Positions 15,467 to 24,160 of a stretch of 64,000 nucleotides of DNA are shown in pieces. The stretch lies in assembly GCA_016708315.1 (NCBI GenBank), contig JADJGC010000014.1, positions 19,535 to 83,534 on the forward strand, in the 5' to 3' direction. The position numbers and the translations under genes are program-made. How positions within the stretch are numbered: position 1 is the first letter of the stretch; every line of letters begins with the position of its first letter. The notes under the pieces were generated by a model. It did not search any database, was not told where the DNA came from, and saw only the letters and a program-made list of their open reading frames with translations. This DNA comes from a bacterium. Its GTDB lineage: Bacteria; Zixibacteria; MSB-5A5; CAIYYT01.

Positions 15467-18157
15467 ATGCCCGAAAACTACGATACCCAGTTTGCACTTT
15501 GGTGCGATATCAAAGCACCCTCTGCAACTGCACGTATCTTATCTCTTGAAGTTTTTGAACTTGGCGATCAGAACAATAGGCCAATTGATGCACTCGTAGT
15601 ACCTGAAGAGTCTGAAGTCCCTGTAAGCAGTGCAAAGATTGAGAAGTTCTTCCTCGCCTTGCAAGGCGCCACTGGATTCAAATTTCTCAATCGCGACCTC
15701 TACTCGCAGTCTCGCGAATGGCAAAGAGTCGACACCCTTCTCGCCAAAGCACCGCTGATTGATCTGGCATTTATGCTCCGGCTCTTCTTCCCGACGCTAA
15801 CCGCGCGGAGTCTCTCCGAGTATGAAAAAGCCTTTGAATTGCCCAAAGGCGCTTCGCCTCCCGAGGCTCTTGCCAGATTGATAGAGATCTTGAATCTTCG
15901 TGCCCGCGAACTGCCGGGAGGCACCGTGCGCGCCCTCAAGACTATTTTTCGTGGCCTCGCACCCGAATATGCTGCTTGGCTCAATCAATTGCCAAGAGTC
16001 AAACCTGATGCATCCTACGCCATCGATCCTGAGTATCTGAACACCCTTGATCGCTTCGAGAACCTAACCAGCGGTAGCCGACTCAGCACCGATGACGTCA
16101 TCCAGCTATTTTCTGAGACCGGCAAAATGAGCCAATTCATTGACGGCTACGAAATGCGCAAGGGTCAGGCCAAGTACGCACAAGCTGTTCTCAAATGTAT
16201 CCAGCAGCACGCATCTGTACTACTTGAAGCAGCAACCGGTACCGGGAAGTCGCTCGGTTACCTCTTGCCCACAATCGCTTCTTGTGCCGAAAGCGAAAAC
16301 CGCGCCGTCATCGTTACCCGCACGAAATCACTGCAGGAACAGCTTTTTCGTTCCGATCTTCGCAAGATTCGTGGATTGGTACCGGATGGATTTCGCGTCA
16401 GTCTCTTGAAGGGACTCGGCAACTATCTCTGCCTGCTCAAGTACAAGCTCTTTCTCTCTGACCTAAGCGAACACATGGGTCGAATTCCACCAGAATACAT
16501 GGCGGCGTTGGTTGTTTGGGAACACTCGACTGAATCGGGAGACTTAACCGAGACTGCAATATTCGACCAGCCTGACTCCGAAGATTTACTGCCAAAGATA
16601 ACCCTCGAAGAGGGAAGTTGTCTTGGCAAAGAATGCCAGTTCTACAGCGACTGCTATGCCTTTCGTGCCCGCAAAAGCGCCGCTCGTTCCAATATCGTAA
16701 TTACGAACTACGCCCTATTATTTTCAGACTTGGTTTCCGGCGGCGATATTCTGGGCAGGTTCTCGCATGCAGTACTCGACGAGGCCCATCGACTGGAGCA
16801 CGAAGCAATCAACTCCTTTTCGGAAGTGCTGCCTCTGCAAGCGTTCGCCCGATCATTGGAGCGGCTCGCAGATGAGAAGACCCTTCCGTTGCTCAATCAG
16901 GCTCTCGAATCAGCCGACAGCCCGGAGATGATGATCGGACTGGAAAACCTTCTGGCACGATTGCATTCGCGCGTCAGCATTGCCACCGAATCCGTGCGCC
17001 AAATACTGCGCCGTGGTTCACGCTCCCAGCAGGATAGGGTGCGTTTTCGCAACAATGAACCGATTCACGATATTCTCTGCGATCTCTGGGTAACCGAGAA
17101 GGAATATCTGGTGCAGTTGCGCGAGACCCTCTCCCAAATACAGACGGGGTTGACACCGAAATCAGAGGACGAGAAAGTCGAAGGGCTTACCCAACTGCGC
17201 AGGCAAACCGCAGCACTCGCTCGCTTTGTTTCCATTTTGGAGCATTGCAGTACGGTTGGCGACGAGTCGGAAGTAATGTGGGCACATCTTTATGACTCTG
17301 GCGAGGTGTGGGTCACTATCGCACCCCTGAATGTCGGCGACTTGTTAGCGCGCAAGCTTTACTCAAAGTTCGATTCAATGGTCTTTACTTCTGCAACTCT
17401 CGACTCCGAAGACGACTTTGAGTGGACATCATCTCGCCTTGGGATCAGCAGTGATAACGAACACGCAAACTACAAAGTCAAGATCCGTTCGCCGTTTCCC
17501 CTCGATGATCAGCTTCGCATCGGTTTAGCGCGATATCTCCCGGCCCCCAACGAGCCCGGTTATGCTGCCAAGCTAAGTAACCTCATTCTGAAATTCCGCT
17601 CTTCGGCGCGGCTGCCTACGCTGGTGCTTTGCACTTCGTACAGAATGGTGGAAGATATTGCCAAGCCGCTTTTGGATACTCACGGCAAAGCAGGCGAAGT
17701 GCTTTATCAGACTCCCGACACCTTGCCTCAGACGTTGTTAAGTCGATTCCGGCTTGCCCGCAATGCGATTTTGATTGGGACCGAATCCTTCTGGGAAGGA
17801 ATCGATCTCCCCGACGAATTGCTGCGGCTGCTCTTCATTACGAGATTGCCCTTTGCAGTTCCCGATGACCCGCTCGAATTGGCGAGACAAGAACAAGCAG
17901 AGAAGAAAGGCGACAATCCCTTCATGACGATCTCACTGCCGCAAGCGGTTCTAAAATATCGTCAGGGTGTTGGTCGGATGATTCGCAGCGCGACCGACTG
18001 GGGTGCGGTGATCATCACCGACTCGCGCATGGGCAAAAAGAACTATGGCCGCATTCTCGTCGCTGCTTCACCCGTTCCGGTCAATGTTTATGACAGCGAG
18101 TCGCAGCTTATCAATGAGACTTCACAGTGGCTGAGATCTATGAAAGCGCCGCAATGA
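15467..18157 (+). CDS. DinG/XPD-type iron-sulfur DNA helicase
   Basis: The 896-residue protein is a superfamily 2 helicase. Visible motifs: Walker A EAATGTGKSLGYLLP, DEAH box VLDEAHRLEHEA, motif III TSATLDSE, motif V ESFWEGIDLP and motif VI QGVGRMIRS. Four cysteines between motifs I and II (LGNYLC, SCLGKEC, SDC) fit the XPD/DinG [4Fe-4S] site. The N-terminal 210 residues occupy the place of the DnaQ-like exonuclease found in some DinG proteins but lack its acidic motifs. A longer in-frame start at 15371 overlaps the lipoprotein gene and was rejected. Confidence 0.9.
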   Translation: MPENYDTQFALWCDIKAPSATARILSLEVFELGDQNNRPIDALVVPEESEVPVSSAKIEKFFLALQGATGFKFLNRDLYSQSREWQRVDTLLAKAPLIDLAFMLRLFFPTLTARSLSEYEKAFELPKGASPPEALARLIEILNLRARELPGGTVRALKTIFRGLAPEYAAWLNQLPRVKPDASYAIDPEYLNTLDRFENLTSGSRLSTDDVIQLFSETGKMSQFIDGYEMRKGQAKYAQAVLKCIQQHASVLLEAATGTGKSLGYLLPTIASCAESENRAVIVTRTKSLQEQLFRSDLRKIRGLVPDGFRVSLLKGLGNYLCLLKYKLFLSDLSEHMGRIPPEYMAALVVWEHSTESGDLTETAIFDQPDSEDLLPKITLEEGSCLGKECQFYSDCYAFRARKSAARSNIVITNYALLFSDLVSGGDILGRFSHAVLDEAHRLEHEAINSFSEVLPLQAFARSLERLADEKTLPLLNQALESADSPEMMIGLENLLARLHSRVSIATESVRQILRRGSRSQQDRVRFRNNEPIHDILCDLWVTEKEYLVQLRETLSQIQTGLTPKSEDEKVEGLTQLRRQTAALARFVSILEHCSTVGDESEVMWAHLYDSGEVWVTIAPLNVGDLLARKLYSKFDSMVFTSATLDSEDDFEWTSSRLGISSDNEHANYKVKIRSPFPLDDQLRIGLARYLPAPNEPGYAAKLSNLILKFRSSARLPTLVLCTSYRMVEDIAKPLLDTHGKAGEVLYQTPDTLPQTLLSRFRLARNAILIGTESFWEGIDLPDELLRLLFITRLPFAVPDDPLELARQEQAEKKGDNPFMTISLPQAVLKYRQGVGRMIRSATDWGAVIITDSRMGKKNYGRILVAASPVPVNVYDSESQLINETSQWLRSMKAPQ

Positions 18158-18512
18158 CCTGCATGCGCACAAACGTCGATATTTTTGACGATCTGCGCAG
18201 TTTCTCACGCGCATTGCTTTGTCTTCCTGAAACTGTAACCCGTTGTTATCTAACCATATATTGGATTTGTCACAGTAAGGTCAGCGCAGTTTCTGCGGGT
18301 GCACCCAATAATCCCTGTGGCAAAGATTCCATCGCTGTATTCTCTTGTTACGTTGCAACTTACCGTGAAAGAAAATAAGGGTCTCGGCACACTATTTGGA
18401 TAGAACGTAAGTAGAGTTTCTGTATCTTAACAATAAATGCGGATTTGGTAGAGATAGATTTGGGAAGAATTTATCTTACCGACTGTATAATCATCAGAAG
18501 AGAGAAATCGAT
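18158..18512. other. Intergenic stretch, no supported gene
   Basis: A short open frame (18127-18378) overlaps the helicase end and has no family features. Nothing else convincing is seen before the small membrane protein. Confidence 0.5.
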
Positions 18513-18710
18513 ATGCCGAAATTTGATCGGATCATCAGTTATATCTCTGTGACAATCGTCTTGTTCGTCGGGATTGTGGTGATGTCGGGCTTCATAGGCA
18601 TATTGGAGCCGACCTATCGATTTGGTTTTGGATTAATCATTATTGCCTATGCCGGCGTCAGACTGCTAATGATCTATAACTCGGATCGCAAGAACCGGGA
18701 AAAGCCTTGA
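18513..18710 (+). CDS. Small two-helix membrane protein
   Basis: 65 residues with two hydrophobic helices (about 8-30 and 34-55) and a basic tail (NSDRKNREKP). AGAAGAGAG precedes the ATG. It stands directly upstream of the TPR-ExbBD-TonB cluster and is probably co-transcribed. No known family recognised. Confidence 0.6.
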   Translation: MPKFDRIISYISVTIVLFVGIVVMSGFIGILEPTYRFGFGLIIIAYAGVRLLMIYNSDRKNREKP

Positions 18711-18778
18711 CGCTCCCGGAGACCGGAGCTATATTGGCAGTCTTTGGTTTGCCGACAACTGATTGGAGTACAAAGAGA

Positions 18779-20581
18779 ATGAGAAAAACTTTGACAGCAA
18801 CGCTCTTCGCCCTGCTGTTACTCAGCATGTCGGCCAGCGCCTTTGCGGACGCTGCCTCCGATGCGGCTGAAATGATTCAGCATCGCAAGTTCGATGAAGC
18901 TATCACATTCCTTAATAGTGCGATCACAAAAGACCCGACCTATGCAGACCTCTATTACTGGCTCGGTCGCATCTATATCGAAAAAGAAGACTGGGCGCAG
19001 GCCGAAACCCAACTCAATAAGTGTCTCGAACTGAAGAAAAGACACGACGAAGCCAAAGCCTATTTGGCTCTTGTCTACATTCAGAATGAACGCTGGGAAG
19101 AAGCCAAGAAAATCCTCGATGAGGGCGTCGCCAAGAGCAAGACTGCCAAAGGCCGGTTCCTCAATCATCTAGGACATTACCATGTGGCTAAGAAGGAATT
19201 TTCCGAGGCCGACATTGCGTTGCGTAAGGCCGAACTGGAAGAGCCTACCAACATCGAATACAAACGTGATCTTGCGGACATGAACTATGAAAACGGCGTC
19301 TATGCTGTGGCCGTCAACGGTTACAAAGACGTCCTAATGACTGATTCCACTGACGTCATTACCTACTTCAAACTCGCGCGTGCATACTATATGCAGAAGC
19401 AATTCAAAGAGGCCATCGACAACTCATCCAAGGCTATCGGTCTCGACTCAAACTACACACAAGCATACAGTCTTCAGGGCGACATCTTCATGATCCTCGG
19501 CTTGTCGCGCGTAAGTGCGGCGCTGGAATCCGGCGAATCCGGCGCTAACGGCTACACCGATATCTTCAAGAATGCTATCTGGGCGTATGAACATTATGTC
19601 GCGACCGGCGGCAAGGAAACGCTCGATTTGCTTTATCGACTCGGACAAGCCTACTACTACGTCGGCGGCTACGAGCTGGCTATTGAAAAACTCCGGCGCG
19701 CAATTGATATGGGTTCCGATAAGTCGGTCGCCTTTGACTTCACTGCCAAAGCGCTATTTCGTTTGAAACGTTATGATGAAGCTGTTAACGCCTATAAAGC
19801 CTACGAGAACAAGATATCTCAGGGCGATCCTAACTTTGTCTGGGGACCGGAGTATTTCGAATTCTTCCGCGACCGTGGCGTTACCTACTCACAACTATTC
19901 TATGACTCCAAGAAGGAAGGCGTTCCCGATACCAGCTTTCTTGACCAGGCTATCGTGAATTTGACCAAAGCGGTTGAGTTGAAGCCTGACGAGAAGTCAC
20001 TTATCTATCGACTTGGTTTCGACCTTTACAACCGAACCAGTTACACTGAAGCAATCCCGTGGTTTGAGAAACGCATCGCCATCGATTCCACGCATCTCCA
20101 GAGTTATCAGTACATCGCGTTCAGCTACATTAAAATGAACGACTTTACCAAAGCTGTCGAGTATCTGGAACTGATGTACAAGCTGAAACCTGATTCGCCA
20201 TTTGTTCTCAAGACCCTGTCGACAACCTACCTCTTCCAGATTAAGAATCGGGAGAAGGGAATGGAGTGGTTGCGCAAGTGGGCAGACACCGATACCAAAG
20301 ACTACGAACCTTACAAATGGATTGGCTTTATTTACATCTCCGAAAAGCCACCCAAAAAAGAACAGGCCATCGAAGCTCTCACCAAATGCTTGCAGCGTAT
20401 GGAGGCAAATGGTGTTGACAAATGTAAGGAAATCGACGTGATTACGTGGATGGCACAAGCACTTAGTTTTTATGATACTCTCGATAAAGATGAGGAAGCT
20501 CTTAAGTGGGTCAATCGCGGATTGCAGTGCGCTCCGAACAACGAAACACTCAAGAACCTCAAAGAGAACCTTGATTTATAG
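18779..20581 (+). CDS. Exported TPR-repeat protein of the TonB cluster
   Basis: The 600-residue protein begins with a signal peptide (LLLLSMSASAFA) and then consists of TPR repeats, for example ADLYYWLGRIYIEKEDWAQA and ITYFKLARAYYMQKQFKEAI. I chose the ATG at 18779 because it precedes a clean signal peptide and has GGAG upstream. TPR proteins act as periplasmic scaffolds. The neighbouring membrane protein, ExbB, two ExbD and TonB suggest it belongs to a proton-driven envelope machine. Confidence 0.85.
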   Translation: MRKTLTATLFALLLLSMSASAFADAASDAAEMIQHRKFDEAITFLNSAITKDPTYADLYYWLGRIYIEKEDWAQAETQLNKCLELKKRHDEAKAYLALVYIQNERWEEAKKILDEGVAKSKTAKGRFLNHLGHYHVAKKEFSEADIALRKAELEEPTNIEYKRDLADMNYENGVYAVAVNGYKDVLMTDSTDVITYFKLARAYYMQKQFKEAIDNSSKAIGLDSNYTQAYSLQGDIFMILGLSRVSAALESGESGANGYTDIFKNAIWAYEHYVATGGKETLDLLYRLGQAYYYVGGYELAIEKLRRAIDMGSDKSVAFDFTAKALFRLKRYDEAVNAYKAYENKISQGDPNFVWGPEYFEFFRDRGVTYSQLFYDSKKEGVPDTSFLDQAIVNLTKAVELKPDEKSLIYRLGFDLYNRTSYTEAIPWFEKRIAIDSTHLQSYQYIAFSYIKMNDFTKAVEYLELMYKLKPDSPFVLKTLSTTYLFQIKNREKGMEWLRKWADTDTKDYEPYKWIGFIYISEKPPKKEQAIEALTKCLQRMEANGVDKCKEIDVITWMAQALSFYDTLDKDEEALKWVNRGLQCAPNNETLKNLKENLDL

Positions 20582-20599
20582 AGCTTGAGGAAGTACCTG

Positions 20600-21295
20600 A
20601 TGGCTGAACAAAAACCTGTTGATCCGACCGAAGAACGATACCGCTATATCGGCTTTGAGGTCTTTGGATCAAAAACCGACCCTTTCTGGCGCAACGAAGA
20701 TGAGCGCAAATCATATGTCGAAGGTCTCAAGGCACAAATTGGATCTGTCTACCGCAACTCGGTAGTCTATTCCAATGTCGTGACTAAGACCGACCGCATC
20801 TTCATCATCATCGCCAGCGCCATGATGATTATAGCTCCTTTTCTCACCTGGATGAAGGCCTCGACACTCTATGGTCCGGCCAGTTTTAACGGAATCCTTG
20901 GCGTCTTCAACATGAGCGGATTCTGGTTCTATGTCCAGAAAATCGGCGGTTGGGTGATACCAGTCTCCGTTTATCTGACAGCCGCAATGGCTGTAATCTC
21001 GCTGGTGCTCGGCATCATGGTGATGCTGACTCTCTTCGGCAAAGCACCATCTGAAGATGTCTACGTGCAAAAGCTCAAAAAAGTTCTGCGACTCAACGCA
21101 ATTCCCTTCGGGATTTTCTTGCTTGTCATTCTGATCAGTCTCATTGGCCAGCGAATCCCGTTTGGCGAGCATCTCGGTATTGACGAGATTGACTCGCGAT
21201 ATTCTGTCGTCACCCTGGTCCAGCTCTCAAGCGTTGGGTTCTGGCTCTCGGTTTTTGGATTTATTCTGAATTACAACAAGTCCAAGGAGATATAA
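20600..21295 (+). CDS. Four-helix membrane protein of the TonB cluster
   Basis: A 231-residue protein with about four transmembrane helices after a 70-residue polar N terminus. The ATG at 20600 has GAGG 9 bp upstream; a TTG at 20585 is less likely. Not assigned to a family. It lies between the TPR protein and ExbB in the same direction and is probably a cluster-specific partner. Confidence 0.7.
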   Translation: MAEQKPVDPTEERYRYIGFEVFGSKTDPFWRNEDERKSYVEGLKAQIGSVYRNSVVYSNVVTKTDRIFIIIASAMMIIAPFLTWMKASTLYGPASFNGILGVFNMSGFWFYVQKIGGWVIPVSVYLTAAMAVISLVLGIMVMLTLFGKAPSEDVYVQKLKKVLRLNAIPFGIFLLVILISLIGQRIPFGEHLGIDEIDSRYSVVTLVQLSSVGFWLSVFGFILNYNKSKEI

Positions 21296-21363
21296 ACTTC
21301 TCCGCGGCTTAAGAAGCGAAAATTGATTTTTGTCCATAATTATGTAATTGGAGGATTAATTAG

Positions 21364-22122
21364 GTGAAACAGTCGATTTTTGTCACACTCAATGCGCTCA
21401 TCGCGTTTGTAGTCGGCTATATCATTTGGGGCGTTATCCTGAAAGCACAGCCGGAAGGAACCATTGCTCACTCATGCTACAAGGGCGGACCGCTGGTCGT
21501 GCTCCTGATCGGCGTATTCTTCATGTTGATCGCATTCGTTGTCGAACGCTTCCTTTCACTTAAGGTCGCCAAAGGCAAAGCCTCAGTTCAGGTATTCTTC
21601 AAGAATCTAATCGCAATGCTGCGCAAAGGCGATTACGACGGCGCGTTGGCCGCTTGCGACAAGCAGCGCGGAACCACCGCCAACGTTCTTCGTGCCGGTA
21701 TCGACCGCTTCATGTCGGTCAAAGACGATCCGAAGATGGACGGCGAGAAGAAGATTGCTCTCACGCAGTCAGCTATCGAAGAAGCTAACGCTCTCGAAGG
21801 ACCATTGCTTGAACGCAACCTTATTGCCATGTCGACCATCGCTTCGATTGCAACCATGGTCGGTCTTCTTGGTACAACAATTGGTATGATTCGCGCCTTC
21901 GCTGCTACCGGTAGCGCTTCGGGCGGTGTCATTGACGCCACTTCGCTGGCAACCGGTATCTCGGAAGCACTGGTAAATACCGCAGGCGGTTTGATTTCCG
22001 GTATCCTCGGTATTTTCTTCTATAACTATTTCGTCAACAAGGTCGACTCATTCAACTATACGACAGACGAAGCGACCTACGAAGTTCTGCAACTGTTTAA
22101 GTCGGCGGCGGAGACCAAGTAA
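21364..22122 (+). CDS. exbB: ExbB/TolQ/MotA-family proton channel
   Basis: The 252-residue protein has an N-terminal helix, a second helix (VVLLIGVFFMLIAFVVERFL), a cytoplasmic loop and the conserved third/fourth helices with IASIATMVGLLGTTIGMIRA and GISEALVNTAGGL. The signature places it in the ExbB/TolQ family, which uses the proton gradient to move TonB or TolA. It starts with GTG at 21364, with GGAGG 9 bp upstream. The gap to the next gene is 3 bp. Confidence 0.9.
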   Translation: MKQSIFVTLNALIAFVVGYIIWGVILKAQPEGTIAHSCYKGGPLVVLLIGVFFMLIAFVVERFLSLKVAKGKASVQVFFKNLIAMLRKGDYDGALAACDKQRGTTANVLRAGIDRFMSVKDDPKMDGEKKIALTQSAIEEANALEGPLLERNLIAMSTIASIATMVGLLGTTIGMIRAFAATGSASGGVIDATSLATGISEALVNTAGGLISGILGIFFYNYFVNKVDSFNYTTDEATYEVLQLFKSAAETK

Positions 22123-22125
22123 ACA

Positions 22126-22599
22126 ATGGCTATCAAGAAGAAACGGCGGATTTCGATCCGCATCGACATGACTCCGATGGTCGACATCGCGTTTCTGCTT
22201 CTGATTTTCTACATGGCGACCACGCAGTTCAAACCACCGGAGCAGAAAGCCGTGTCACTGCCTTCTTCGCACTCGCAAATCGAGCTGCCGTCGAAGGACA
22301 AGATCAGCGTCACAGTGACGCCGGACGATTCGATCTTTGGCGACTATATGGAAAAGGTCGAGAAGGATATCAATGGCCGCATGGTGCCGACTATCGAGCG
22401 CGTTTACATGGAGGCAACACCGTATACGGTGGGCAAAGTGATTAACGGTATCCGGGCGCGAAATCTTAGCGCACTCGTGATTATCAAAGCTGACAAAGAT
22501 GTCAAGTTCGGAACCATGCAGCGTGTCATGGACACAATGGTGGAAGAGAACTTGTCGCGGTTCCAGATCATAACTGAGCTGGAAGCGGAAGCCATATAG
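22126..22599 (+). CDS. exbD: ExbD/TolR-family protein 1
   Basis: 157 residues with a basic N terminus and one membrane helix, IDMTPMVDIAFLLLIFYM, carrying the conserved proton-relay aspartate. The periplasmic domain fits ExbD/TolR. It partners ExbB. An insertion in the periplasmic part (about residues 65-95) makes it a little longer than usual. Confidence 0.9.
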   Translation: MAIKKKRRISIRIDMTPMVDIAFLLLIFYMATTQFKPPEQKAVSLPSSHSQIELPSKDKISVTVTPDDSIFGDYMEKVEKDINGRMVPTIERVYMEATPYTVGKVINGIRARNLSALVIIKADKDVKFGTMQRVMDTMVEENLSRFQIITELEAEAI

Positions 22600-22613
22600 G
22601 GAGGTGATGCGCT

Positions 22614-23243
22614 GTGGCTGGTGATGTAATACAAAAAGAGTCTGGCGGAGGAAAACACAAAGGACTGCGCCGTCCCAAGCGTCGTCTCGGTATTCGTATC
22701 GATATGACTCCCATGGTCGACATCGCGTTCCTGTTGCTAATCTTCTACATGGTGACAACCGTGTTTGCCATGCCTCAGGCGATGGAAATCAATCTGCCGC
22801 CAAAGGCCGAAGAGGAGACTGTCGAAGATCGCGTCAAGGTCAAGGAGAGTAATCTCCTGCGCATCTATGTCGACAAGTACAACGACTACTACTACAAGAT
22901 CGGCGCCGAGCGCGTCACGGGACAAGACATCAAAGTGCCGTGGCCGATTCCTGCCGATTCAGTTCGCGAATTGTTTATTCGCTATAATTGGGAACGTCCG
23001 AAATTGAATACACTGCTTCTCATCCATCCTGAAGCCAAGTATTCAATGATGGTTGACATGCTTGATGAAGTCGAAGTTGTCGAAGCCTTACTGCGTCGCA
23101 ACGAAGAATTCATGACTTCATACAAGGCAGCTAATCCGGAAGAAGAGCGTTTTTCATTCCGCTATTCGATCGACCATTGGTCGGATCGCGATACGAAAGT
23201 GTTTGACGAGCGGGTTTACAGTCAGACAGGAGGAGTCAGATAG
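22614..23243 (+). CDS. ExbD/TolR-family protein 2
   Basis: 209 residues, starting with GTG, again with IDMTPMVDIAFLLLIFYM as its single helix and proton-relay aspartate. It is a second ExbD in the same operon, with a longer, charged periplasmic domain. Two different ExbD proteins suggest a mixed complex or alternative partners. The gap to TonB is only 2 bp. Confidence 0.88.
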   Translation: MAGDVIQKESGGGKHKGLRRPKRRLGIRIDMTPMVDIAFLLLIFYMVTTVFAMPQAMEINLPPKAEEETVEDRVKVKESNLLRIYVDKYNDYYYKIGAERVTGQDIKVPWPIPADSVRELFIRYNWERPKLNTLLLIHPEAKYSMMVDMLDEVEVVEALLRRNEEFMTSYKAANPEEERFSFRYSIDHWSDRDTKVFDERVYSQTGGVR

Positions 23244-23245
23244 TT

Positions 23246-23977
23246 ATGGCATCCAACGTCTATGTAACCAAGTGGTCGCCAATCGGCGCCATCGAGCTCA
23301 AGAGCTCCTACCAGAAGAATATGCGCAATGCTGTTCTGCTGGTACTCGCATCGTTCTTTCTGATCTTCGCTGTCATTGGATTGGTTCGCATGCTGATGGC
23401 GTCCGACGCTGCCAGCGCGCCTTCGATCATCATTCGCGACTTATCCGAACTCGGTCCCCCTCCATCAGTAGCAAGACGCGACGTGCAGGTGAAGGTTCAG
23501 CAAGAAATTGCCGCACCGAAGTTCACCTTGCCCGAGGCAGTTCCTGATGAAGAAGTGACTGAAGACTTTGTCATTGTCTCCCAGGAAGAACTGGCCGAAA
23601 TCAGTTCGCCGGTACTTTCCGAAGGCGATGGCGCTGGTAACGTTCAGTTTGATATTCCCATCGAAGAGTATATTCCGACACCCGATGAATTTGTGGCGGT
23701 CGAAGAACGCCCCGTCAAGATCCAGGATGCCCCGCTCAAGTACCCCGAAATTGCCCGTAAAGCCGGCATCGAGGGAAGCGTTTGGGTGAAGGTACTTGTC
23801 GATCGCAGCGGCAACGTCAAGGACGCCATCATTGCTAAAGAATCCGGCGCCAACGCAGGATTTGAAGAAGCAGCTATTGAAGCAGCCAAGCAGTGCAAAT
23901 GGAAGCCGGCAATGCAGAACAAACAGCCGGTCGCCCTTTGGGTTACCTATGAAATCAAGTTCCAGCTCAAATCGTAG
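23246..23977 (+). CDS. tonB: TonB-family energy transducer
   Basis: The 243-residue protein has one N-terminal helix (LLVLASFFLIFAVIGLVRML), a proline/glutamate-rich middle and a C-terminal TonB domain (GSVWVKVLVDRSGNV, then CKWKPAMQNKQPVALWVTYE). It closes the operon, followed by a strong terminator. Its C-terminal domain is nearly the same as the second domain of the protein at 1-636. Confidence 0.92.
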   Translation: MASNVYVTKWSPIGAIELKSSYQKNMRNAVLLVLASFFLIFAVIGLVRMLMASDAASAPSIIIRDLSELGPPPSVARRDVQVKVQQEIAAPKFTLPEAVPDEEVTEDFVIVSQEELAEISSPVLSEGDGAGNVQFDIPIEEYIPTPDEFVAVEERPVKIQDAPLKYPEIARKAGIEGSVWVKVLVDRSGNVKDAIIAKESGANAGFEEAAIEAAKQCKWKPAMQNKQPVALWVTYEIKFQLKS

Positions 23978-24006
23978 TTAACGATTTGTAGCGGATTGTT
24001 TCTGTT

Positions 24007-24038
24007 AAGCGGCGGATCACACGATCCGCCGCTTTTTT
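24007..24038 (+). terminator. Terminator of the TonB cluster
   Basis: AAGCGGCGGATC (24007-24018) and GATCCGCCGCTT (24023-24034) form a perfect 12-bp stem with an ACAC loop and a T run. Confidence 0.95.
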
Positions 24039-24076
24039 GTGTTTCAATTGCGGTGACGACGCCGGCATGAAAGGGG

Positions 24077-24106
24077 TTGACATAATGGTCAATATGGGTA
24101 TATTAT
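24077..24106 (+). promoter_or_regulatory. Strong promoter before the choice-of-anchor-B protein
   Basis: TTGACA (24077-24082), 18-bp spacer, TATTAT (24101-24106). Transcription would start near 24113, about 48 bp before the gene. Confidence 0.6.
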
Positions 24107-24160
24107 CTATCTAATAGATACCCACACTTCTACTTACGCCATTTGGCAAACGGAGGAAAT

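Noticed and set aside
18127..18378. 83-codon frame after the helicase gene
   Set aside because: Overlaps the helicase end, has a cysteine-rich unstructured composition and no family match.
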